NCBI RefSeq assembly: GCF_003837805.1
Contig: NZ_RQIT01000016.1
Span: forward strand, 62,001-126,000
From: Bradyrhizobium sp. RP6
GTDB taxonomy: Bacteria > Pseudomonadota > Alphaproteobacteria > Rhizobiales > Xanthobacteraceae
Reading direction: 5' to 3'
DNA length: 64,000 nucleotides
A program made the translations under genes and the position numbers. The notes under the pieces are model-generated. The model had not been told where the DNA came from. It did not search any database and saw only the letters and a program-made list of their open reading frames with translations. Numbering within the stretch: the first letter of the stretch is position 1; every line of letters begins with the position of its first letter. This document shows positions 34,960-44,538 of this stretch, piece by piece.

Positions 34960-36322
34960 GGCATCCACGCGGCACACCGCGCCGATCGTTCCGCTGCTCG
35001 CAAAAGAGCTCCGCGAGGTCACGGCCGGGCGGGCGCTTTGGACCATGTTGCTGCTGGTTTGTCCGCTCGTCGGGTACAGCTTCGTCCAAGCGGTGTCGCT
35101 GTACAGCGAGTCAAGTGCCGCGGCCCTGCAGTCGCCAGTTCTGGCGAGGAGCCTGTCACCATTTGACGGAATCTTGGTTCCGACATTTGGGTCGTTCTAT
35201 GTGGCGGTGACGCTGTTGTTTCCTTTCGTGGCAATCCGGGTACTGAGCCAGGAAAAAGAAAGTGGCGCATTGCGCTTGTTGGTTCAGTTGCCTTACCGAC
35301 CGTCGACGCTGATCGCCGCAAAGTTCTGTGCCGTGCTTGCAGCTTGGCTGATGGTGAGCATCCCTGCGCTTTCCTCGCTTGCCGTATGGGCTGTATTGGG
35401 CGGCCATCTGGCTGCACCGGAGACGTTGAACCTTTTGTTCGGTCATTTGCTCTACGGTCTTCTCGTCGGCTGCATTGGGCTGTTCGCCGCAGTTATCTCC
35501 GACAATCCGGCGACGGCTGCCATTACGGCGCTTGCAGTCACAATCGGGTCATGGGTACTGGATTTCACACTCGCGGGCCGCTCGGGCCTGTCGGCTTGGC
35601 TTGCGCAATTGTCACTGACCCAGACGCTGCGTCCCTTCGAGCAGGGACTTCTCTCATCCGGCCTGGTGCTCGGCATAGCTGCCGTCATTGGTGGGCTCAC
35701 GGCGCTGACAGTCGTTTGGCTTCCGCCTGGTACTCCCGTCCGAGAAAAAATGATCCGCTCTGGGGTATGGGTGCTGGTGATCGCGACTGGGTTCGGTGCC
35801 GCGACGCAGATTAGGGGGGCCGTGGATCTTAGCGAGGATCGCCGCAACTCCTTTTCGTCTGCTGATGAACGCCTGCTGGCGACGCTTCGGCGTCCACTAG
35901 TCATTAGGGTCGACCTCGCTGCTGAAGACCCCCGCTATGTCGATCTTAGACGGAACGTTCTCGCGAAGCTCGAACGTGTCATGCCTGACGTCACCGTCGT
36001 TCTCCAGAGCGAGCGGTCGAAGGTTGCCGATCCATCAGACGCCTACGGCCAAATTGAATATGTCTACGATGATCGAACCGACGTAAGCCGATCCACAAGT
36101 CCGAGGGAAATACTGCCGCTGCTCTATGCGCTTGCGGGCACGCAGCCGCCGGCGCCTAGCGTTGGCGAAGACTACCCGGGTTATCCTTTCGTCGTTAGCG
36201 CGGACGTGGCGCTGCTGTGGTTCTTCGGCGGACTGCCGCTCCTGATCGCGCTCGCATGGCGACAGATTCGCCGGGTCCCACCAGACAAAGGATATCTCGT
36301 TCGTCAAGGAGTTAAGCCATGA
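34946..36322 (+). CDS. ABC-2 type permease with periplasmic domain
   Basis: About 458 residues. TTG 34946 is chosen: GGAGG lies eight bases upstream and it overlaps the ATPase gene by 14 bases. Six hydrophobic segments (for example ALWTMLLLVCPLVGYSFV, TLLFPFVAIRVL, LLYGLLVGCIGLFAAVI) form the ABC-2 domain, including the SQEKESGALRLLVQLPYR motif. A soluble part of about 110 residues follows (SFSSADERLLATLRRPLVIR), then a last membrane segment. The soluble part recalls GldG-type ABC systems. Its stop overlaps the next ATG (ATGA). Confidence 0.85.
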   Translation: MHSREASTRHTAPIVPLLAKELREVTAGRALWTMLLLVCPLVGYSFVQAVSLYSESSAAALQSPVLARSLSPFDGILVPTFGSFYVAVTLLFPFVAIRVLSQEKESGALRLLVQLPYRPSTLIAAKFCAVLAAWLMVSIPALSSLAVWAVLGGHLAAPETLNLLFGHLLYGLLVGCIGLFAAVISDNPATAAITALAVTIGSWVLDFTLAGRSGLSAWLAQLSLTQTLRPFEQGLLSSGLVLGIAAVIGGLTALTVVWLPPGTPVREKMIRSGVWVLVIATGFGAATQIRGAVDLSEDRRNSFSSADERLLATLRRPLVIRVDLAAEDPRYVDLRRNVLAKLERVMPDVTVVLQSERSKVADPSDAYGQIEYVYDDRTDVSRSTSPREILPLLYALAGTQPPAPSVGEDYPGYPFVVSADVALLWFFGGLPLLIALAWRQIRRVPPDKGYLVRQGVKP

Positions 36323-37035
36323 GTACCAGCAAGAAGATCGGAATAATGATCCTTTCGGCCATCGGATTTGCGGCGCCCGGCTTGGCCGCAGAACCAATCA
36401 AGATTGACCTATCGAGTGAAGCCATCGGGGCGGAGCCAAAGACACTGGTGCCAGTGGTGGGCGTCTGGAGAGTCGAGAAGGAGGGCGGCAAGAAGGTGAT
36501 CACAGTCGATGGTCGCCAGTGGAAGGAAGGACAATCGTCGGCGGGGATCGCGGACAAGGCACGTGCGCTCTACGGGGAACGATACGCAGAGTTCCTCGAT
36601 CGCGTGCAAGCATATGCCTACTATCCGTACGCGGTTGTGCCGAAGATCGACAATTTCACCGATGGCGAGATTTCGGTGCGCTTCGAAGGCTTGTCCGGTC
36701 GCATCGATCAGGGCGCCGGCATCCTATTCAACCTCAAGCCAAACGGGAACTACCTGACAATCCGCGCGAACTGTCTCGAAAACAATATAGTGCTGTGGAA
36801 GTTCGAGAACGGCAAGCGCTCCTCCGTTAAATGGGTACGCAATACGCCGACTGCGACGCGGCAGTGGCATGACCTCAAGGTTCGCGTGAACGGCACGAAG
36901 GTGGAAGGCTATCTCGATGGCAAGCTCTATTTGGAGCACACGCTGACCCAGCCGGTCTCCGGCCGGATCGGTCTGTGGTCGAAGGCCGACAGCCACATGT
37001 ATTTCGCGGACTACACCGTAGCCGCCAGCAACTGA
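36319..37035 (+). CDS. Exported DUF1080-like protein
   Basis: 238 residues. Signal peptide to about LAAEP (residue 23), then a beta-sandwich domain (GEISVRFEGLSGRIDQGAGI, NYLTIRANCLENNIVLWKFENG, GRIGLWSKADSHMYFADY) like the protein at 27988-28581. It overlaps the permease gene by four bases. Possibly a periplasmic binding or hydrolytic partner of the ABC exporter; the catalytic state was not verified. Confidence 0.82.
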   Translation: MSTSKKIGIMILSAIGFAAPGLAAEPIKIDLSSEAIGAEPKTLVPVVGVWRVEKEGGKKVITVDGRQWKEGQSSAGIADKARALYGERYAEFLDRVQAYAYYPYAVVPKIDNFTDGEISVRFEGLSGRIDQGAGILFNLKPNGNYLTIRANCLENNIVLWKFENGKRSSVKWVRNTPTATRQWHDLKVRVNGTKVEGYLDGKLYLEHTLTQPVSGRIGLWSKADSHMYFADYTVAASN

Positions 37036-37184
37036 ACAAGGCACTGGCAGGTCGGGAATGCGCCGGGTGAGCGGGAGGACTGGAGGAGGCTGCGAGCTAT
37101 GGAAGTGCGCGATAGCAAGTGGGATGACTGGCTTACTTGGACCGCCAAAACCTTTGGTGTCGCTGCACGGAAAGCATGCTGCGC

Positions 37185-40100
37185 CTACTCCGCCGCGCGA
37201 TCGTGGACAAAGGGCGAAACGGCATCGTCGCGACGGAGCCGGTCGGCCGGGACCGCAAACCTGGCGTAGAGAGCTGGCAGCACGACGAGCGTCAGAAGCG
37301 TCGCGGTGAGCAGCCCACCGATGACGACGGTGGCTAGCGGTTTCTGGACCTCCGCGCCGGTCCCGGTCGCCAGCGCCATGGGGACGAAGCCGAGCGAGGC
37401 CACCAAGGCGGTCATTGCGACGGGGCGGAAGCGTGTCAACGCGCCCTCGGCGATGGCGTGGAAGGGATCGTCGCCCTCGTCGATTGACGAGCGGATCTGG
37501 GTCAGCATGACCAGGCCGTTCAGGACTGCGACTCCGGACAGTGCGATGAAACCGACCGCGGCGGAGATCGAGAACGGCATGCCACGGAGCCAGAGCGCCG
37601 CGATCCCGCCCGTCAGCGCCAGCGGCACGGCACTGAAGACGAGCGCGGCATCGCGGACCGAGCCGAGCGCGCCGAACAGCAGCATGAATATCAGCGCGAA
37701 CACCCCCGGCACGACGAACACGAGACGCTGGCGCGCGACCGCGAAGTTCTCGAACTGACCGCCCCAAGCAAGATAGCTGCCGGACGGAAGATTCACCTGC
37801 TCGGAGACCTTTGCCTGAGCCTCCGCGACAAGCGAGCCGATGTCGCGGCCCCGGACTTCGGCGGTGGCCACCACACGCCGCTTGCCGTTCTCGCGGCTGA
37901 TCTGGTTGTAGCCGGTCGTCTGCTCGAACGAGGCGATGGTCCGCAGCGGGATGGTCGCGGCGGGCGTGTTCGGATTTCCGTGGGGCAGGGGGACCGGTAG
38001 TTCCTCTAGCGCGGGGATATCGTCCCGCAGTGCGTCCGGAAGCCGGACCACGATCTTAAACCGTCGATCGCCTTCGAACACCAGACCGGCATCGGTGCCC
38101 CCAATTGCGGTGGCAATGAGGTCCTGCACGGCGGCGAGGCTGAGGCCGCGCCGCGCGATCTCGACTTTGTCGATTTTGATCTCAAGGAAAGGCAGGCCTG
38201 AGGTTTCCTCCGTCTTCACGCTCTCGGCCCCATCGATCCTCCGGATGACGTCGGCGATCTGGCCGGCCGTTTTCTGCATCTGTCCGAAATCGTCGCCGAA
38301 CACCTTCACCGCCAGATCCTCGCGGACGCCCGCGATGAGTTCGTTGAAGCGCATCTCGATAGGCTGCGAGAAGCCGACCTTGTTGCCGGGGAGCTTAGCG
38401 GTCACGGCCTCGATCTTCTTGATCAGGTCCTCCTTGGTTGCCGAAGAATCGGGCCATTCCTCCTGAGGCTTAACGATGATGTACGTGTCCGACGAAGACG
38501 GTGGCATCGGGTCGGCAGCCAGGTCCGGAGTGCCTGTGCGGGAGAACACGAACGAGACCTCGTCGAGCGTGCTGATCTGCTTTTCGATGAGAAGCTGCAT
38601 CCGCTGCGACTGCGCGAGCGCCGTCGATGGCACCCGCTTCACCTCCATTACGATGTTCTTCTCGTCGAGGGTCGGCGTGAACTCCTGCCCCAAACGATTA
38701 AACAGCAGGGCGGCGCCCAAAAAGAGCAGGGCGGCGGCCGCGATGAAGGGAAGAGGCCGGGCAATGGAAGTCCGGAGGATGGGCGCGTACCACCGCTTGA
38801 GCGTCCGGACGAGCACGTTCTCGTCTTCGGGGACCCGGCCGCGAATCGCAACGGCGACCGCCGCGGGAACGAAAGTCAGGGAAAGGACGAATGCCACGGC
38901 GAGCGCGATCATCACCGTGAGCGCCATCGGCTCGAACGTCTTGCCCTCGACGCCGGTAAAGGCCAGGAGCGGCGTATAGACGAGGATGATAATGACTTGG
39001 CCGAACACGGACGGTCGGATCATCTCGGCGGTCGACGCGGTCACCGTGTCCAAACGTTCCTGCTGCGACAGCGCACGCCCGAGTTCGCGCTGGCGCTTGG
39101 CCAGGTGACGCAAGCTGTTCTCCGCGATGATGACGGCGCCATCGACGATCAGGCCGAAGTCGAGGGCGCCGAGGCTCATGAGGTTGGCGCTGATCTTTCC
39201 CTGCAGCATCCCGCTCGCCGAGACCAGCATCGTGATTGGGATGACGAGGGCGGTGACTAACGCTGCCCTGAAGTTTCCGAGCAGGACGAACAGCACCACG
39301 ATCACCAGCAGCGCGCCTTCCGCGAGGTTCTTGGCGACCGTGTGGATAGTGGCGTCGACGAGCTGGGTGCGATTGAGGACCGTGTGTGCATAGATGCCGG
39401 GCGGTAGGGTCCTGCTGATGTCCTTGATCTTGGCATCGGCGGCGGCCGCCACCGTCCGGCTGTTGCCGCCGATCAGCATCAGCGCGGTGCCGAGCACCAC
39501 CTCGCGCCCGTTGACGCTGGCGCTGCCGGTCCGGAGCTCCTTGCCGATGACGACCTCCGCGACGTCCTTGACGCGGACCGGCACGGCGCCACGGGTCGCG
39601 ACGACGATATTCTCGATGTCGGCCAGATTTTCGACGCGGCCCGCGGCGCGAACCACGTAACCCTCGCCGTTCTGCTCGATGTAGTTGGCGCCGCGGCTAG
39701 CGTTGTTGGCCTCGATCGCTTCGATCACCTGCTTGAAGGATACGCCGTAGCCGACGAGCTTCGCCGGATCCGGCTGCACCTGGAACTGCTTGACGAAGCC
39801 GCCGATCGCGTCTGCGCCAGCGACGCCCGGAACGGTCTTCATCTGGGGGCGAACGATCCAGTCCTGCACGGTCCGGAGGTACACGGTGCGCTGGAAATCG
39901 TCGGCCAGGCGCTCGCCTTCGGGCGTGAGGTAGCTTCCGTCGCTCTGCCAGCCTGGCTGACCGTTGCGCACGGGTGCGGAGGCGCCCGGCTTTTCGTATT
40001 CGACTGCCCACCAGTAGATCTCTCCGAGACCGGTCGAGACCGGCCCCATTCGGACGTCGACGCCCGGTGGCAGGCTCGTCCTGGCGTCGCTCAGGCGTTC

Positions 40101-40433
40101 GGAGACCAGTTGCCGGGCGAAGTAGATGTTGGTCCGGTCGGCGAAAACGACGGTGATCTGAGCGAAGCCGTTACGCGAGAACGAACGCGTCGACTCCAGG
40201 CCCGGGATACCAGCGAGGGCGGTCTCGAGCGTTACAGTGACCTGCTTCTCGATCTCAGTCGGGGTCAGGGCCGGCGCGACCGCGTTGACCTGCACCTGGA
40301 CGTTCGTGACGTCAGGTACGGCGTCGATAGGCAGGCTTCGCAGGGACCAGAAACCGGTCGCGGCGGCGGCGAGCGTCACCAGCAGCACAAGCCACCGGCG
40401 TCGAACGGAGAAGGCGACGATATGATCGATCAT
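37185..40433 (-). CDS. czcA: Heavy-metal RND efflux pump (CzcA-like)
   Basis: A 1,082-residue inner-membrane RND transporter of the heavy-metal (HME) group. It has twelve membrane segments and two large periplasmic loops. Marks: SLPIDAVPDVTNVQVQVN near the start, LDFGLIVDGAVIIAEN in TM4 (the HME signature with the proton-relay Asp) and GVAVLNGLVMLTQIR in TM10. It starts 3 bases after the adaptor gene ends. The exact ion (Co, Zn, Cd, Ni or Cu) is not decided. No outer-membrane channel gene (CzcC) is in the window. Confidence 0.93.
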   Translation of the reverse strand: MIDHIVAFSVRRRWLVLLVTLAAAATGFWSLRSLPIDAVPDVTNVQVQVNAVAPALTPTEIEKQVTVTLETALAGIPGLESTRSFSRNGFAQITVVFADRTNIYFARQLVSERLSDARTSLPPGVDVRMGPVSTGLGEIYWWAVEYEKPGASAPVRNGQPGWQSDGSYLTPEGERLADDFQRTVYLRTVQDWIVRPQMKTVPGVAGADAIGGFVKQFQVQPDPAKLVGYGVSFKQVIEAIEANNASRGANYIEQNGEGYVVRAAGRVENLADIENIVVATRGAVPVRVKDVAEVVIGKELRTGSASVNGREVVLGTALMLIGGNSRTVAAAADAKIKDISRTLPPGIYAHTVLNRTQLVDATIHTVAKNLAEGALLVIVVLFVLLGNFRAALVTALVIPITMLVSASGMLQGKISANLMSLGALDFGLIVDGAVIIAENSLRHLAKRQRELGRALSQQERLDTVTASTAEMIRPSVFGQVIIILVYTPLLAFTGVEGKTFEPMALTVMIALAVAFVLSLTFVPAAVAVAIRGRVPEDENVLVRTLKRWYAPILRTSIARPLPFIAAAALLFLGAALLFNRLGQEFTPTLDEKNIVMEVKRVPSTALAQSQRMQLLIEKQISTLDEVSFVFSRTGTPDLAADPMPPSSSDTYIIVKPQEEWPDSSATKEDLIKKIEAVTAKLPGNKVGFSQPIEMRFNELIAGVREDLAVKVFGDDFGQMQKTAGQIADVIRRIDGAESVKTEETSGLPFLEIKIDKVEIARRGLSLAAVQDLIATAIGGTDAGLVFEGDRRFKIVVRLPDALRDDIPALEELPVPLPHGNPNTPAATIPLRTIASFEQTTGYNQISRENGKRRVVATAEVRGRDIGSLVAEAQAKVSEQVNLPSGSYLAWGGQFENFAVARQRLVFVVPGVFALIFMLLFGALGSVRDAALVFSAVPLALTGGIAALWLRGMPFSISAAVGFIALSGVAVLNGLVMLTQIRSSIDEGDDPFHAIAEGALTRFRPVAMTALVASLGFVPMALATGTGAEVQKPLATVVIGGLLTATLLTLVVLPALYARFAVPADRLRRDDAVSPFVHDRAAE

Positions 40434-40436
40434 CGG

Positions 40437-41579
40437 TCAATCCTCGTCGCCGGGCTTGGCGACCTCGGCCTTGAGGGAAAACGTGTTCGAGGCCGCGATC
40501 GTTTCGCCGGCGGCAAGCCCTGCGAGGATCTCGACGGTCAGGCCATCGCGTCGGCCCAGCTTCACGTCGCGAGCCTCGAACCCATCCTTCGTCCGGACGA
40601 ACACGGCTTTGCGGCCATCGACGGTTTGGATCGCCGCGAAAGGTACTGTGACTGGCGCATCACGCTTTTCGACGGCGATGGAGGCCGTCACGAACGAGCC
40701 GGGGCGCCAGCGGCCGTCCGGGTTGTCCAGCGAAGCGACGACGCGAGCGGAACGCGTTTCCTTGTCCAGGAGAGGGCCGACGAACACGATCTTGCCTATA
40801 CCGGCTTCCGCGGGGCCGCGCAGCGCGACGTCCACGGATTGCCCCTCTTTGACGAAGGATAGGTCGGCAGAAGATACCGAAAGCTCGACCCAGACGCGGC
40901 TCAGATCAACGATGACGAAGAGCTCGGTTTCCAAGTTGTCGCGGCCGACGGCGGTCCCGAGTTCGACCTTCCGCTCGGCGATGCGTCCGGAGATGGGAGC
41001 TCGTACGTTCTGGCTCCGCAGCGTGCCGTCGGGAGCCTGGGGCAAGCCCGCTATCTCCTCGTTCGTGACGCCGAGCGCCATGAGCTTCTGGCGCGCGATG
41101 CCGAAGCGCATCTCGGTCTGGGCCGCCGCGTTCCGTGACTTGATGTACTGCTGCTCCGGAACGGCGCGGCCCTCCCAAAGCGACTTGTCCCGAGCGGTGA
41201 GGTCCTGTTGCAGTTCATTGTTGAGCTTCGCGGCGAGATACTCGCTTTTGGCGTCAGCGACCTCGCGGCTTTCGAGCACGGCGAGGATATCGTCCTTGGC
41301 GACGTCATCACCGATGTTCTTTCGAAGCTCGGCGACCGAGCCGGCGAGCTTCACTGAGACATGCGCAACCCGGCCGGAGTCTGGCACGATCGTACCGGGC
41401 ACCGACACCCGCCGCGCGATCGGGGCCGCACCAGCCTGCGTCAAATCAATGCCGGCGAGCTTGATCTGGGCGTCGTCCATAGCGATGACCGCCGGCTTCT
41501 GCGCCGCAGCGTGCCCGCCGGCGAGGGCGGTGGCCGCAGCGAAGAAGGCACTCAGGACTACCATGCGCACCGGCGTCAT
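40437..41579 (-). CDS. czcB: RND periplasmic adaptor (CzcB-like)
   Basis: A 380-residue membrane-fusion protein: signal peptide (to about AAAQ, residue 27), lipoyl-like halves (SVKLAGSVAELRKNIGDDVAKDDILAVLE and NVRAPISGRIAERKVELG), a coiled-coil hairpin between them and a beta-barrel (VSSADLSFVKEGQSVDVAL). ATG 41579 has AGGAG only 2 bases away; ATG 41564 is an alternative. It begins 5 bases after the repressor gene's stop, so repressor, adaptor and pump form one operon. Confidence 0.92.
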   Translation of the reverse strand: MTPVRMVVLSAFFAAATALAGGHAAAQKPAVIAMDDAQIKLAGIDLTQAGAAPIARRVSVPGTIVPDSGRVAHVSVKLAGSVAELRKNIGDDVAKDDILAVLESREVADAKSEYLAAKLNNELQQDLTARDKSLWEGRAVPEQQYIKSRNAAAQTEMRFGIARQKLMALGVTNEEIAGLPQAPDGTLRSQNVRAPISGRIAERKVELGTAVGRDNLETELFVIVDLSRVWVELSVSSADLSFVKEGQSVDVALRGPAEAGIGKIVFVGPLLDKETRSARVVASLDNPDGRWRPGSFVTASIAVEKRDAPVTVPFAAIQTVDGRKAVFVRTKDGFEARDVKLGRRDGLTVEILAGLAAGETIAASNTFSLKAEVAKPGDED

Positions 41580-41584
41580 AGCTC

Positions 41585-41866
41585 CTAAAGATACCGCGAG
41601 ATCGCCTTGAATTCGGCGAGCACGTTCCGAGTCGATTTGCCGGACCCGCCGTTGGCAGCTCCGTCCAGGCAATTGTCGACGTGGTCATGGATAAGGGCCT
41701 TCTTCGCCTCGGAGATCGCCTTCTCCACGGCGTGAAGTTGCTGCGCCAGATCGAGGCAAGGACGGCCCTCGGCGAGCATCGCGATGACCTTCTGCAGATG
41801 GCCGTCGGCGCGCTTCAGGCGCTTGACGATATCCGGGTGGCTTTCGTGGAGGTGCTGCTTGCTCAT
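41585..41866 (-). CDS. CsoR/RcnR-family metal-sensing repressor
   Basis: A 93-residue all-helical repressor (DUF156 family): HPDIVKRLKRADGHLQKVIAML, then RPCLDLAQQLHAVEKAI. The metal-site residues C37, H62 and C66 have the same spacing as the Cys-His-Cys copper site of CsoR, while the N-terminus carries H5, H7 and H10, as in nickel/cobalt RcnR types. It therefore mixes features of both classes. A 19-base palindromic operator lies just upstream. First gene of the czcBA operon and presumably its repressor. Confidence 0.9.
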   Translation of the reverse strand: MSKQHLHESHPDIVKRLKRADGHLQKVIAMLAEGRPCLDLAQQLHAVEKAISEAKKALIHDHVDNCLDGAANGGSGKSTRNVLAEFKAISRYL

Positions 41867-41877
41867 GTTCAATATCC

Positions 41878-41896
41878 TATCCCCCTGGAGGGGATA
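41878..41896. promoter_or_regulatory. Palindromic operator of the metal repressor
   Basis: TATCCCC-CTGGA-GGGGATA, a perfect 7-base inverted repeat with a 5-base centre, 12 bases before the repressor start. G/C tracts flanked by AT are the known binding pattern of CsoR/RcnR/FrmR proteins. Autoregulation of the operon is inferred. Confidence 0.75.
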
Positions 41897-41898
41897 CG

Positions 41899-42313
41899 TC
41901 ACTCGACCGGTTCCGGCAACCGGCCTGCCTGGCGGCGGATAGACGCGGGGGGCTGCTCAGATCCATCAGCTCGTGCCACCCCGGACCATCCTGTGTAGAG
42001 GCCGACGAGCACGATTAGAGCCGCGGAAACAGTGCGCGAACCGGCCGAACCCGCTCCAGTTGCGCTCGATGTGACGGAAGCTGAGAGCGGCGGCGACTCC
42101 GGCCGAAACCATGGTGATCGCGAGACGGAGGCCGAAGCACAGCACCAGCACGAAGCCGAGGCTGAACTGCTCAAAGTGGGTGCAGAGCAGAAGCACTGTG
42201 ATCGCCGCTGGGCAGGGAGTCGGGCCCCCGGTCCAACTACTGATGATCCGAACTGCCGGGATAGTCGGCCTTGCCAATCGCGGCGCTTGAACGAGAAACT
42301 TCTCGATCGCCAA
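41899..42313 (-). pseudogene. Decayed NicO/RcnA-type nickel-cobalt exporter
   Basis: One frame encodes SWTGGPTPCPAAITVLLLCTHFEQ and a following hydrophobic helix, the C-terminal half of NicO/RcnA exporters (the GGxxPCP motif). Near 42030 the match moves to another frame, continuing RTVSAALIVLVGLYTGWSG to the stop at 41899. The N-terminal half is absent. So it is both truncated and frameshifted. Next to a CsoR/RcnR repressor, it was probably once part of the metal operon. Confidence 0.72.
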
Positions 42314-42447
42314 AGCGCCGCGACGAGAGTGCTAAACCCGACTTGAGAACCGTGTGAACGCTGTCAGCCTCCGCACGCTGGGCTCGACGTCCTGCATGTA
42401 GATCTGGGTCCGCAGGAACGCGATCGCGTCGTCCAGGGCGGTCTCGT

Positions 42448-43227
42448 CTACGTCGATGAACCAGGACTTGGGTCTCCGTCGCTTCCGTCGTTCCAGCGAT
42501 AGCCCCTGCGTTTCAGCGTATCCTTGAGCTCGAAAGCGGTCTGCTCCGCCCAGACCCGCATCGTCGGCTTACGGGCGGTCTCCAGCAAGAGCGCCAGCGC
42601 CGACGAGCCCATCGTGGGCAATTCGAAAGCGAGAACCTCCAGCAAAGCGTGGCAATCGTCGACGGCGCGGTGTGCCTGGTGGAAGAAGCCGGCACCGTTC
42701 AGCAGATAGCCGAGTTGAGCCCCCGCGAAGCCGTCCTTGCGCCAGTCGATCTCGCTCATGCTGCAGCCCCAGGCCTTGTGCACGAACAGTGGCCAGTAGC
42801 GCTCGACGAATTTTCTGTCGAAGCCGCTGTTATGGGCAATGACGATGACGGCACCATCGACGAACGCCGTTATGGTCGCCTCGTCGAATTTCTGACCCGC
42901 CACCATCTCGTTGGTGATGCCGGTGAGTGCCGTCACTTCCTCGGAGATCGGGGCGCTCGGCTCGTTGAAGGCGGAGAAGGTGTCGCGGACCCCGATGATC
43001 CGCCCGTCCGGCGTGTAGTCGAACTTGACCATCCCAAGCTCGATGATCTCGTCTTTGGCGTGGTCGAGGCCAGTCGTCTCGGTATCCGGCAGGATCCCGG
43101 TCCTGCAATCCTGCCCGATCGCCGGCTGGCAAGTGGCCCGGGGCACTATGCGCCGCAGCACCCGGTAGTCGGCCGATCGGCTCAAGGCCTCGGCCATGGC
43201 CGAGAGACCAGGCGTATCGTGAAGCAT
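42448..43227 (-). CDS. DEDDh 3'-5' exonuclease with frameshifted C-terminus
   Basis: 259 residues as it reads. Exo I PDTETTGLD, Exo II HNSGFDRKF and Exo III HRAVDDCHA form an intact DEDDh site as in DnaQ-type exonucleases. After RGYRWNDGSDG the frame ends quickly (DPSPGSST). One base away, another frame continues PKSWFIDVDETALDDAIAFL and on to a stop at 42332, which looks like the true C-terminus. The indel is near 42476. Start MLHDTPG at 43227 is chosen; a longer start to 43293 exists. Catalysis may survive. Confidence 0.8.
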   Translation of the reverse strand: MLHDTPGLSAMAEALSRSADYRVLRRIVPRATCQPAIGQDCRTGILPDTETTGLDHAKDEIIELGMVKFDYTPDGRIIGVRDTFSAFNEPSAPISEEVTALTGITNEMVAGQKFDEATITAFVDGAVIVIAHNSGFDRKFVERYWPLFVHKAWGCSMSEIDWRKDGFAGAQLGYLLNGAGFFHQAHRAVDDCHALLEVLAFELPTMGSSALALLLETARKPTMRVWAEQTAFELKDTLKRRGYRWNDGSDGDPSPGSST

Positions 43228-43494
43228 AGGTTCTCGAGGATTCGGCTGTATTGGGGACGGTTTGGCACAACACAAGTCCATGAGGTATCGCAAAATCAGG
43301 ATTCACTGCGTTTTCGACCGGTATCAATCCAATCGGGACCGGGTGCCGCCTATCGATGAATGGACCCGCGTCTTCTGCTCTATGCCATCTGGAACCTAGG
43401 CCGGCCGTTCGTCATGAATCCGAGTCGCCCCGCAACGCTTACAGTCGCTGATTAAGCTCCTAGCTATGGAATATAGCCGGTCCGCCTGGCGAAT

Positions 43495-43962
43495 TCAGAG
43501 AGATGACTGTGTGATCTCTAACCATACCTCATCTTTTTTGGAGCTACTCCATGTCAACTGGAAGAACAGTATGGCTTTGCCCGCGTTGGTGCGGACGAAG
43601 GCGCTGCAGTTCCTGGCGTCGGCTTGTGGCTCTCCGGATGTTGCCGGTGCTCGGACGGCGAAATCTGCGACTTCATCGACCTGGAGCAGCCTAATGCCTC
43701 GCTGCCCGGCGATCGACTCGTTGACCACCTTCGTGAGAAGGTCCCGAGCGAAGGTGCTATCGCATTGTGGCATGCGGCCGGGTTTGAGTTCGCTGTCGTC
43801 ACGGAGTAACGTAGAGCTTATGAAGAGTGCCCCTGTTAGGGCAACGACAATGCAGCCTCGGACGAAGCCAGTCCTCAGAGCGCCGGGAATATCGAGTGTA
43901 TATCTCGCTAGCCTTTTCGAAATGGCTCCCTTGACGCGCAGAAAGAAAGCGATGAAATCCAT
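43495..43962 (-). CDS. Hypothetical single-pass membrane protein
   Basis: 155 residues. A membrane segment (TGFVRGCIVVALTGALFI) near residue 35 separates a basic N-terminus from a periplasmic-side domain with two cysteines (PQCDSTFARDLL and ARNCSAFVRTNAG) and a Trp/Glu-rich end. GGGGG precedes ATG 43962. No family recognised. Flanks 43228-43494 show no gene. Confidence 0.65.
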   Translation of the reverse strand: MDFIAFFLRVKGAISKRLARYTLDIPGALRTGFVRGCIVVALTGALFISSTLLRDDSELKPGRMPQCDSTFARDLLTKVVNESIAGQRGIRLLQVDEVADFAVRAPATSGEPQADARNCSAFVRTNAGKAILFFQLTWSSSKKDEVWLEITQSSL

Positions 43963-44538
43963 GTGTGCCCCCACTCTTTGTGCAACTATTCAGGTCGACG
44001 GTGCGCAACTTGCGGGAGAGATGGCGGCTTCGGAACATCAGGCCTTGAGGGATGGCAGCGCTTGATCTCTTTGCTCCTCGAGAAGAGTACTCGAGTTCGG
44101 CGGGCACTTGCGGGCAGGACGAGAGTGAGGGCCTGACCGGCGCGACGTGAGCTTTTCGAGGCGGAAGCCAAGGCCGTTTATGGCGATGACGGATGGCACG
44201 GCGCTGGACATGAAGATGCGACGCCAGAAGCGGGCTAGAAGTTACGGTACCAGAAGCGCGAAGGTGTATCGACTTGCTTGAGGGGGATGCCTTTGTTGCG
44301 AGGCAACCACCACTCCGCGCCTGAGGCGGCCTCGGGTCGGTTTGGGTTACTTCGGAGACCGCTTGGTAAGTAGGACGGTCCCGCGCGGTGCCGTTGACGG
44401 TCGTACATGACAAAGCCAAGGTGAATTGATCTTCCGAGAATGGTAATCTGGAAATTCAGTCAATATGGCGCTGTTTACAGAGATAGAAAGCGCCTGGGCA
44501 ACTAGGCAGCCCTCATAGGCAACGCTCTGGGAGCACGA
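43963..44538. other. Gene-free stretch
   Basis: About 576 bases with no reading frame that looks like protein on either strand, no hairpin with T tail and no recognisable repeat. It marks the start of the defence-rich part of the window. Confidence 0.5.

Noticed and set aside
43799..44419. 206-codon minus-strand frame in the gene-free stretch
   Set aside because: Low-complexity Ser/Arg-rich translation, overlaps the better-supported gene at 43495-43962, and has no ribosome site.
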